Source of the DNA: Firm-13 sp037143795
Lineage (GTDB): Bacteria > Bacillota > Clostridia > Saccharofermentanales > Saccharofermentanaceae
Direction: 5' to 3'
NCBI GenBank assembly: GCA_037143795.1
Contig: JBAWXZ010000001.1
Location: 124,001-188,000 of the forward strand
Length of the DNA stretch: 64,000 nt
Shown: positions 32,536 through 39,297 of the stretch, piece by piece
How the letters are laid out: each line of letters begins with the position of its first letter
Numbering within the stretch: the first letter of the stretch is position 1
Program-made: the position numbers and the translations under genes
Notes under the pieces: model-generated
Seen by the model: only the letters and a program-made list of their open reading frames with translations
What the model was told of the DNA's origin: nothing
Database searches by the model: none

Positions 32536-34218
32536 ATGAATTATTCCAGGTATACACGTTTTCCGGCAGTTCCCATCACAAACCGGAAATGGCCGTCAAA
32601 ACAGATTGAAAAAGCACCGATCTGGTGCAGTGTTGATATGCGTGACGGAAATCAGGCGCTTGAAACTCCAATGAATCTGTCTCAGAAGCTGAAGTTTTTC
32701 CAGTTTCTTGTAGATATTGGATTTAAGACCATTGAAATTGGTTTTCCAGCAGCATCTGATACTGAATTTGAATTCACCAGATACTTGATTGATAACAAGC
32801 TGATACCGGATGATGTTGCGATTCAGGTTCTTACACAAGCACGCGAGCACATTATTGAGCGTACATTTGAAGCCCTTCGCGGAGCTCCTCAGGCCGTTGT
32901 TCATCTATATAATTCAACATCGACGCTGCAGCGTGAAGTTGTTTTTGGGTTTGACCAAAAGAAATGCATTGAGCTGGCCGTGTCCGGTGCAAAAATTGTA
33001 AAGGATTATATTGCAGCCGACACCAGTAAGACCCGTTGGATCATGGAATATTCCCCTGAGAGTTTTTCCGGAACGGAATCTGAGTTTGCGGTGGAAATCT
33101 GTGATGCCGTACTCGATGTCTGGCAGCCAACCGTACAAAACAAAGCTATCATCAATCTTCCGAATACTGTCGAAATGGCGTCTCCGAATGTCTATGCAGA
33201 TCAGGTTGAGTACTACTGTACACACACCAAATGGCGCAATGAGACAATTGTATCCATTCATCCGCATAATGACCGCGGAACAGCCGTTGCCGCGTCAGAA
33301 CTCGGTATTCTTGCCGGTGCGGACCGTGTCGAAGGTACATTGTTCGGAAATGGTGAACGCACCGGAAATGCGGACCTTCTGACGATAGGCATGAATCTGT
33401 TCATGCATGGAATCGATCCTGAACTTGATTTTTCGGATATTAACCAGATTATTGATGTCTATGAAGAATGCACCAACCTGAAAGTTCCGCCGCGACACCC
33501 ATGGGCCGGGAAACTGGTATTTACGGCCTTCTCCGGATCACATCAGGATGCAATCAAAAAGGGCATGGCGAAGATGAAGGAGCATCCGGATCGCTGGGAA
33601 GTGCCTTATCTGCCTATTGATCCAAAAGATGTCGGCAGAAGTTATGATCCGATCATCCGAATCAACAGTCAGTCCGGCAAAGGCGGCGTAGCCTTTATCC
33701 TGGAAACAAACTTCGGATTATTTCTTCCGAAGAGCTTTCAAAAAGATTTTGGCGCCATCTGCACGAAATATTCCGATATGCGTCAAAGCGAACTGCTGCC
33801 TTCAGAGATCTTTAAATTATTCGATGATACATATGTAAATGTTTTTGAGCCGTATGCACTGAAAAAATACCGTGAAGAATCATCGGATGACAATCACGTA
33901 AAGGTTACAGCAACATTAATGCGAGGTGAAAAAATACTGCAGATCAACGGAGCCGGAAACGGATTGCTCGACGCATTCTGTGACGGTTTCTCCAGAACAA
34001 TCGGCGAAGACATATCAATTACAACATATCACGAGCATGCTATGCAAAGCGGATCGGATTCGGCAGCCATTACATATGTGGAAATTGCGCTGCCAAACGA
34101 CGGTAAGTATCTGGGAGCCGGAATTTCAAGCTCAGTATCCAAATCATCACTGCGTGCCGTAGTAAGCGCTGTAAACCGTATGCTGCAAATGAAGGAATCG
34201 GAAAACGCACAACAATGA
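32536..34218 (+). CDS. leuA: 2-isopropylmalate synthase
   Basis: Condenses 2-ketoisovalerate with acetyl-CoA, the first committed step to leucine. Length 560 and the start PAVPITNRKWPSK fit the LeuA2-type enzyme. The metal-binding DMRDGNQ is at residues 34-40, HPHNDRGTA carries the metal-ligand histidines, and the C-terminal about 120 residues form the leucine-binding regulatory domain. The start ATG 32536 follows AAAGGAGGA at 32521-32529. Leucine control at two levels is likely: T-box attenuation and feedback inhibition. No leuB, leuC or leuD is adjacent, so the rest of the pathway must lie elsewhere or the enzyme may act alone. Confidence 0.95.
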   Translation: MNYSRYTRFPAVPITNRKWPSKQIEKAPIWCSVDMRDGNQALETPMNLSQKLKFFQFLVDIGFKTIEIGFPAASDTEFEFTRYLIDNKLIPDDVAIQVLTQAREHIIERTFEALRGAPQAVVHLYNSTSTLQREVVFGFDQKKCIELAVSGAKIVKDYIAADTSKTRWIMEYSPESFSGTESEFAVEICDAVLDVWQPTVQNKAIINLPNTVEMASPNVYADQVEYYCTHTKWRNETIVSIHPHNDRGTAVAASELGILAGADRVEGTLFGNGERTGNADLLTIGMNLFMHGIDPELDFSDINQIIDVYEECTNLKVPPRHPWAGKLVFTAFSGSHQDAIKKGMAKMKEHPDRWEVPYLPIDPKDVGRSYDPIIRINSQSGKGGVAFILETNFGLFLPKSFQKDFGAICTKYSDMRQSELLPSEIFKLFDDTYVNVFEPYALKKYREESSDDNHVKVTATLMRGEKILQINGAGNGLLDAFCDGFSRTIGEDISITTYHEHAMQSGSDSAAITYVEIALPNDGKYLGAGISSSVSKSSLRAVVSAVNRMLQMKESENAQQ

Positions 34219-34398
34219 TATCAGAAAGATAGTTGTTTGCAGAAACTGTCGAAACTGCAGAATGAATGGAAATTTCCTGAACGATGCAATCATCGTCTGA
34301 AAAAAACTGGTGAGCTGCAATTAAAAGGGAAAGCATGCAAAGGATCCAGCCATTATCCATGAATAACTGGTGAAGTGCATGTTGGATCTGTAATCCTG
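34219..34398. other. Gap after leuA with short direct repeats
   Basis: No gene is supported. Two similar 14-base segments, ACTGGTGAGCTGCA (34305-34318) and ACTGGTGAAGTGCA (34366-34379), occur about 60 bases apart. No other structure was seen before the terminator. Confidence 0.4.
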
Positions 34399-34433
34399 AA
34401 AAGCCGCACGGCGGGATACCGTGCGGCTTTTTA
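34399..34433 (+). terminator. Rho-independent terminator of leuA
   Basis: An 11-base stem AAGCCGCACGG/CCGTGCGGCTT (34401-34411 with 34419-34429) with a seven-base loop and a T-run to 34432. It lies 180 bases past the leuA stop. Confidence 0.85.
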
Positions 34434-34479
34434 AGTTAAATTAATTGATATTTGTCGATTTTTCCTGCTTTGCCTCTTC

Positions 34480-34513
34480 CCAATTAAACAAAACTATCAT
34501 TTTGTTTAATTGG
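34480..34513. repeat. Perfect 14-base inverted repeat
   Basis: CCAATTAAACAAAA (34480-34493) and its exact reverse complement (34500-34513) enclose CTATCA. It lies between two terminators, lacks a U-run on either strand, and belongs to no recognised gene. It could be an extra 3' hairpin or a remnant of a small mobile element. Confidence 0.7.
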
Positions 34514-34520
34514 AGATAAT

Positions 34521-34550
34521 AAAAAAGAGGAACCTCTGTCAAGGGGTTCC
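34521..34550 (-). terminator. Terminator of the lexA-divergent membrane protein gene
   Basis: On the minus strand GGAACC (34545-34550) pairs with GGTTCC (34529-34534) and is followed by TCTTTTTTA. The stem begins inside the last codons of the gene. Confidence 0.7.
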
Positions 34551-35090
34551 GCTCTGGCTCTCTGTTCCTGTTATCACAGGTGCCAGTGTTGGTACCTGTG
34601 TAATTGTTGTTGTGCTGATCTGAATCTGATTTGATTTTCCTGAGGCTCCGAACGGATCTTCCTGGGCAAGGTCGTCAATTTTGTCAATTCCTACTATTTG
34701 CTTTATTTCATTGGTATTCCCTAAAGGATTCAGCCATTTGTACATGATAAATAGAAATACTAATAATATAAGCAGCAGCAGTACTTTACGAATCATCTGC
34801 TGTACCTTTATTCCGGTAAATCTCCTGTCAACATGTTCTTTCGTTGTGTAGCCAACCAGGACGTATACTTTGCTTTTCGTTTTTCTTCGAGGAAGACGGT
34901 TCTTTTCATTGCGGTAGCGCAAATACTTATTCCGCAGCCTTGACGGGATATTCCTGATAAATCTTTCCGTTGTTCTGAAAATGCTGCCTGTAACCCCTTT
35001 AAACCAAGGGATGACGGCATAAGCACCAACAGGAACTTCATCCTGTGAATTCCCATTCTGAATATTTGCGTCATGATTGTCAGATTTCAT
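34539..35090 (-). CDS. Unknown single-span membrane protein divergent from lexA
   Basis: A 183-residue protein I do not recognise. Residues 1-100 are polar and strongly basic (RLRNKYLRYRNEKNRLPRRK at 51-70), then KVYVLVGYTTKEHVDRRFTG; one membrane helix lies at about 103-120; the last 60 residues are Ser/Thr/Pro/Gln-rich and, by the positive-inside rule, outside the cell. The start ATG 35090 follows GGAGG; a longer frame from 35117 is unneeded. It shares its upstream region with lexA, the place held by the SOS division inhibitor yneA in Bacillus, but no LysM domain is seen. A role in the SOS response is inferred from position only. Confidence 0.7.
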   Translation of the reverse strand: MKSDNHDANIQNGNSQDEVPVGAYAVIPWFKGVTGSIFRTTERFIRNIPSRLRNKYLRYRNEKNRLPRRKTKSKVYVLVGYTTKEHVDRRFTGIKVQQMIRKVLLLLILLVFLFIMYKWLNPLGNTNEIKQIVGIDKIDDLAQEDPFGASGKSNQIQISTTTITQVPTLAPVITGTESQSGTP

Positions 35091-35118
35091 CGTGCCTCCG
35101 CAGAAATTGTATTGCATT

Positions 35119-35139
35119 TATTATAGCACAATCTGTTCG
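35119..35139 (-). promoter_or_regulatory. Extended -10 promoter and LexA half-site for the divergent gene
   Basis: On the minus strand TGCTATAAT (35128-35120) is an extended -10 element. It overlaps CGAACAGATTGTGC (35139-35126), whose first half, CGAAC, is a perfect LexA half-site while the second half is poor. No -35 is seen. LexA control is plausible but unproven. Confidence 0.45.
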
Positions 35140-35159
35140 TTTTTCCTTCCCTGCAGAGC

Positions 35160-35199
35160 CGAACAATCGTTTGACATCTCTTTTGTCCAATGCTACTAT
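35160..35199 (+). promoter_or_regulatory. lexA promoter with SOS box
   Basis: CGAACAATCGTTTG at 35160-35173 matches the Gram-positive LexA box (CGAAC-N4-GTTCG type) at nine of ten symmetric positions. It overlaps the -35 TTGACA (35171-35176); the -10 is TACTAT (35194-35199) with an upstream TGC, and the spacer is 17 bases. This is the expected autoregulated lexA promoter. Confidence 0.85.
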
Positions 35200-35250
35200 A
35201 AAAGTGAAAATATATTCGGTCAGAAAAGCGTGGATACGGAGGGATTTATC

Positions 35251-35880
35251 TTGGAACAGAAGAATCGTTTTACGCGTAGTAATCTTGATCAGACAATCGA
35301 ATTAATATATGAATATATTGTTGAACATATTCGTAAGGAAGGCTACCCGCCTTCTGTTCGCGAAATCTGTTCAGGCGTCGGCATCAAGTCGACATCTACT
35401 ATCCATTCTCATCTCAAACGTCTTCAGGACCTCGGCCGTATCGAATATACACCAGGTAAACGGCGCGCAATCATTGTACCGAATCTTCAGCAGGAAAGAG
35501 TCACCAATCTTCCTGTCCTTGGTACCATAACAGCCGGACTGCCCATACTGGCAGAAGAAAATATTGAGCGCACCCTCCCGTTTTCTGCTGATTTGTTTAC
35601 AAACGGCGAACATTTTGTTCTTAAGGTCCGCGGCGAAAGCATGATAAACGCTCATATACTGAACGGAGACTACGTAATCGTCAAACGTCAGAATGCAGCT
35701 GCACTCGGACAGATAATTGTTGCCAGAATTGGTGATGAAGCGACTGTTAAGACTCTGATTTCCCTCGATGGAAGAATGACGCTCCGTCCTGAGAACCCGG
35801 CGTTTTCACCTATACCGTTTGATCACGATGACTGCCAGATATTAGGCGTTGTGACAGGCCTCTTCCGTTCCAGTATGTAG
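35251..35880 (+). CDS. lexA: LexA repressor
   Basis: Represses SOS genes and cleaves itself when RecA filaments form. The N-terminal winged helix covers about 1-75 (YPPSVREICSGVGIKSTSTIHSHLKRLQ). The cleavage site is Ala95-Gly96 in TITAGLPI, and the catalytic dyad is Ser130 (RGESM) and Lys167 (EATVK). Length 209 is typical. The start is TTG 35251, six bases after GGAGGGA at 35238-35244; upstream in-frame codons lie in the promoter. The 3' end overlaps the convergent hfq gene by 39 bases. Confidence 0.96.
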   Translation: MEQKNRFTRSNLDQTIELIYEYIVEHIRKEGYPPSVREICSGVGIKSTSTIHSHLKRLQDLGRIEYTPGKRRAIIVPNLQQERVTNLPVLGTITAGLPILAEENIERTLPFSADLFTNGEHFVLKVRGESMINAHILNGDYVIVKRQNAAALGQIIVARIGDEATVKTLISLDGRMTLRPENPAFSPIPFDHDDCQILGVVTGLFRSSM

Positions 35881-36255
35881 AAATTCAAATTCATTGGCTC
35901 CATAGTATTCGTGTTTGTGAAGTTCATTAAAAATATACTGCACAGGCTTATCGGGTATCACGGTGGCTATTGCACTTTTGTAGATCAGGAACTGTGTCTC
36001 CATGCTTGACAATATTACGGACTGGCTGTCAAATCCGACAATTTTACCTGTTCTCTTCTCTCCTTTGATAAGTTCTACATGGACAAGGTTTTCGTTTTTT
36101 CTGCAATTATTCAGGAATATTTCCTGCAAATTTGCATTTTTGAACATCCTTCTGTTGTCTCCTCCAAAAGAATCGCTGCCTGTGCCGTAAGTGTTTCTGT
36201 TATCCGTTTCCTCGAAAAATCCCGACGTCTTTTTGAATGCAGGCTGATGATACAT
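35842..36255 (-). CDS. hfq: Hfq-like RNA chaperone, divergent
   Basis: Hfq forms hexameric rings that pair small RNAs with mRNAs. The Sm core is clear from NLQEIFLNNCRKNENLVHVEL through FLIYKSAIATVIP, with the proximal-face glutamine and the FD of Sm1 kept. Unusual points: the YKHA motif of Sm2 reads YKSA, so the pore histidine is serine; the loop after FD has an extra residue; there is a polar 36-residue N-terminal extension. Two starts are possible: ATG 36255 (GAGAGG upstream, 137 residues) or ATG 36147 (GGAGGAG upstream, 101 residues, the usual form). It follows miaA, as in many bacteria. Confidence 0.85.
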   Translation of the reverse strand: MYHQPAFKKTSGFFEETDNRNTYGTGSDSFGGDNRRMFKNANLQEIFLNNCRKNENLVHVELIKGEKRTGKIVGFDSQSVILSSMETQFLIYKSAIATVIPDKPVQYIFNELHKHEYYGANEFEFLHTGTEEACHNA

Positions 36256-36395
36256 AACAGGATACCTCTCTTCTTTACTAATAAAAGAAGCATATCACCC
36301 ACTGCGCAATGGTTGCTATATGATATATACGTAATATATATAATTTTGCAAATATATTTTATTTCAAATACGGAATTTTGATCATGTAATAAATA

Positions 36396-37334
36396 TCATA
36401 GGCTGATTATATTGCGGATAATGTCAAGGTCATCGGGCTTTATCCAGGTTACTCCACCCATATTGCGAAACCACGTTAGCTGCCGTTTGCCATAATTCCT
36501 TGTGTTCTGCTTTATTTGTGATACAGCATCTTCATACGTTTCGTGCCCATCCATAAAACTGAATAATTCCTTGTAGCCAATCGCCTGCATTGCTGTATTT
36601 CGGGATGTCAGCCCGTATTGACGCAGCTTTTTTACTTCGTCAAGGAGTCCGTCTTTGATCATCTGATCGACTCTCTGATCCATACGTTTATAAAGCGTTT
36701 CACGGTCCCATTCAATAGCGAACAGGGAAAACGGGTATTGCGGTCCCCCTTTTATCGACTGTTCATTGAAATAGGTCATTGTTTTGCCGGTCTGCCGGTA
36801 AATCTCCATTGCACGAAGCACACGTTTCTTATTATTGGGATGAATTTTGGCTGCGCTTTCCGGATCAATAACGGAAAGTTCATCATGTATTGCTCCGTAT
36901 CCTTTTTCAGATGCTTCCTGCAGAAGCGACCGTGAAATATCCGGATCCACTTCGATGGGAATATAGGAAATGCCGAGCGCAAGCGCACTGGCATACTGGC
37001 CTGTTCCTCCGCAGAAAACAGGAAGACGGCCGCGGTTGAGGCAGTCTTCTATACAGGAAAGTGCTGCTGTCTTGTACATCGCGGCACTGAAATTCTCATT
37101 TGGTTCAATCAAATCGATAAGATGATGAACAACTTCCGCTTGTTCGTCAGCAGTTGGTTTTGCAGTACCGATGTCCATATGCCTGTAAATCTGCATCGAA
37201 TCCATGGAACAGAGCTCACCTCCGACCGTCCTGCAAAGGGCAAGTGCAAGCGCACTCTTCCCGCTGCCCGTTGGACCGCAGATAATGGGAATGCTTTTAT
37301 ACCGTCCGTTCAAAAATGGCTCGATGGATATCAT
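36396..37334 (-). CDS. miaA: tRNA dimethylallyltransferase
   Basis: Transfers a dimethylallyl group to N6 of A37 in tRNAs reading U-starting codons. The P-loop GPTGSGKSALAL lies at about residues 20-31, followed by CSMDSMQIYRHMDIGTAKPT and the catalytic-region GGTGQYASAL. Length 312 is typical. Ten bases separate it from mutL upstream and 140 from hfq downstream. The allyl donor comes from the MEP pathway whose genes (dxs, ispA) are also here, and MiaB, encoded upstream in this same operon, performs the next methylthiolation step. Confidence 0.96.
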   Translation of the reverse strand: MISIEPFLNGRYKSIPIICGPTGSGKSALALALCRTVGGELCSMDSMQIYRHMDIGTAKPTADEQAEVVHHLIDLIEPNENFSAAMYKTAALSCIEDCLNRGRLPVFCGGTGQYASALALGISYIPIEVDPDISRSLLQEASEKGYGAIHDELSVIDPESAAKIHPNNKKRVLRAMEIYRQTGKTMTYFNEQSIKGGPQYPFSLFAIEWDRETLYKRMDQRVDQMIKDGLLDEVKKLRQYGLTSRNTAMQAIGYKELFSFMDGHETYEDAVSQIKQNTRNYGKRQLTWFRNMGGVTWIKPDDLDIIRNIISL

Positions 37335-37343
37335 TATTCTGCC

Positions 37344-39284
37344 TCACACTATACGTTTAAATTCTTTTTCAAGATCTTTCAGGGACATCCTGATGATAAT
37401 GGGCCTGCCATGGGGGCAATGATAGGGATTGCTTAATTTGGAAAGATCGGATATAAGCGACTTGATTTCCAGCTCATCCAATCGGTCATGACCCTTTACG
37501 GCGGCTTTACAGGCGCTTGTAGCCAGAATAAGAAGCATAGCTTCATCTGTTTTGGGAGTTTCCCTCTTTAAGCTTTCGAGAGTGTTACGGAAAGCATCCG
37601 CCGGCTGATAGGGGAGCTCGATTGCCGGTACCTCCCGCAGGATGATCTCGTGATCACCCATCGGTTCAAAAACAAACCCTGCCTTCTCTATCAATTCCGC
37701 CATTTCATGAACAAAAAGCATATCGGCAGTTGTTAATGTGAGAAATTCAGGGACAAGAAGCGGTTGGGTACGTATCTTCTTTGTTCCATTTTGCTCATGT
37801 TCCTTAACCAGATTTTCAAAAAGTATTTTCTCATGTGCGGCATGCTGATCCAGAAGTACAAGGTGCCTGTCCATTTCAAGTAATATATATGTTGTAAATG
37901 CAACCCCTATAATCCGGGCATTAAGAAGGTCAGACATAACAAACCCATACGGTGCGGATTGTCCGTTTGCGGAATCTGCATGAGAAACGATATTTGTCCG
38001 GCTATCCTGTTCATCTTCCGGATAGGTTGTTTTCCCGTCCGTAACTTCATTTATCCGGGGCTGTACGGGATAGCTGTAAGAGGATTTCATTTGAATCAAT
38101 GCCGGTTCCGTTATACCCGCTGACTTATCCGGAGATATTTCACCGGGTGCAGTTAATCCGTCTGAATTTGCCGCTTTTTGGGAATCAGCAGACGGAACTT
38201 CCATGAAGGGAGATTCAAACGGGATATCTTCCTTATGATTCGCTGCGATATCTTTCGCAGCCGCTCCAAATGGCATCTGAGGTTCAACGACCAGAGGCAC
38301 AGAAAGAAGTGCGTTATGAAGGCAATGAAAAATTGCCCTGAATACCTCGCCGTCGTTCCAGAAGCGCACTTCTGCCTTTTGAGGATGAACATTCACATCG
38401 AGGAGCTGGGAAGGAATCCGGATGGAAAGGATTAAAAAAGCATAGCGTCCCTTCATCAGCATGGTCTTGTATGCTTCGTCTATGGCGGAAGAGATCACTT
38501 TCGAACGGATAAGCCTGTCATTCACGAAAATGATCTGGTCTCCCCTGCTGCTCTTTGCAATTGAAGGCTTGCCTGCAAACCCTGTGATTGAAAGCTCGCC
38601 GAAATTTTCATTTATCGGAATACACTGATCAACTATCTGTTTGCCGTAAATACAATAAAGGGAAGAAAGCGAATCATTATTACCGGGCGTATGCAGAATC
38701 TCTTTACCCTGGCTGATAAGGCGGAAAGAGATGTCCGGACGGATCAAGGCAAACCGCTCACACAAAGCCGCTATATATTGTGCCTCCGTCTGGTCCTTTT
38801 TGAGGAATTTGTAACGCGCAGGAAGATTGAAAAACAGATCGCGCACTTCAATTCTTGTTCCGCTCGGACCGCCGGTCGGCATGACACGCAGCGTCTGTCC
38901 GGCCTCAAGGACTACTTCAGTTCCCGTATCAGCACCCGGCTGCCGTGTTTTAAGGTTTACACGGGAAGCCGCAGCTATGCTTGAGAGTGCTTCTCCGCGA
39001 AAGCCCATTGAATGAAGAGAAAACAAGTCGTCCAATGTTTTAAGCTTACTAGTCGCATGGCAAAGAAAAGCAAGCCTGGCGTCTTCTTCATCCATACCGC
39101 ATCCGTCATCGGAAATGCGGATCATGGAAATACCTCCGCCTGTTATCTCGATGGTAATAACGGTGGCTCCGGCGTCAATCGCATTTTCTATCAGTTCTTT
39201 TACAACGGATGACGGGCGCTCGACAACCTCTCCGGCCGCTATGCCGTTGGCTGTTGCTGCATCAAGCTCATGTATCAGTCCCAT
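37344..39284 (-). CDS. mutL: DNA mismatch repair protein MutL
   Basis: A 646-residue MutL of the endonuclease type found in bacteria lacking MutH. The N-terminal GHKL ATPase has ELIENAIDAGAT, ISDDGCGM and GFRGEALSSIAA; the linker is about residues 335-440; the C-terminal domain carries the metal-binding DQHAAHEKILFE (DQHAx2Ex4E), ACKAAVKGHD and CPHGRP, so nicking activity is expected. It lies 13 bases after mutS in the same operon. Confidence 0.96.
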   Translation of the reverse strand: MGLIHELDAATANGIAAGEVVERPSSVVKELIENAIDAGATVITIEITGGGISMIRISDDGCGMDEEDARLAFLCHATSKLKTLDDLFSLHSMGFRGEALSSIAAASRVNLKTRQPGADTGTEVVLEAGQTLRVMPTGGPSGTRIEVRDLFFNLPARYKFLKKDQTEAQYIAALCERFALIRPDISFRLISQGKEILHTPGNNDSLSSLYCIYGKQIVDQCIPINENFGELSITGFAGKPSIAKSSRGDQIIFVNDRLIRSKVISSAIDEAYKTMLMKGRYAFLILSIRIPSQLLDVNVHPQKAEVRFWNDGEVFRAIFHCLHNALLSVPLVVEPQMPFGAAAKDIAANHKEDIPFESPFMEVPSADSQKAANSDGLTAPGEISPDKSAGITEPALIQMKSSYSYPVQPRINEVTDGKTTYPEDEQDSRTNIVSHADSANGQSAPYGFVMSDLLNARIIGVAFTTYILLEMDRHLVLLDQHAAHEKILFENLVKEHEQNGTKKIRTQPLLVPEFLTLTTADMLFVHEMAELIEKAGFVFEPMGDHEIILREVPAIELPYQPADAFRNTLESLKRETPKTDEAMLLILATSACKAAVKGHDRLDELEIKSLISDLSKLSNPYHCPHGRPIIIRMSLKDLEKEFKRIV

Positions 39285-39297
39285 AAAATACTCCTTA

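Noticed and set aside
32276..32539. An 87-codon frame in the leuA leader
   Set aside because: It lies wholly within the T-box antiterminator and terminator and runs into the leuA ribosome binding site; the bases are explained by RNA structure.
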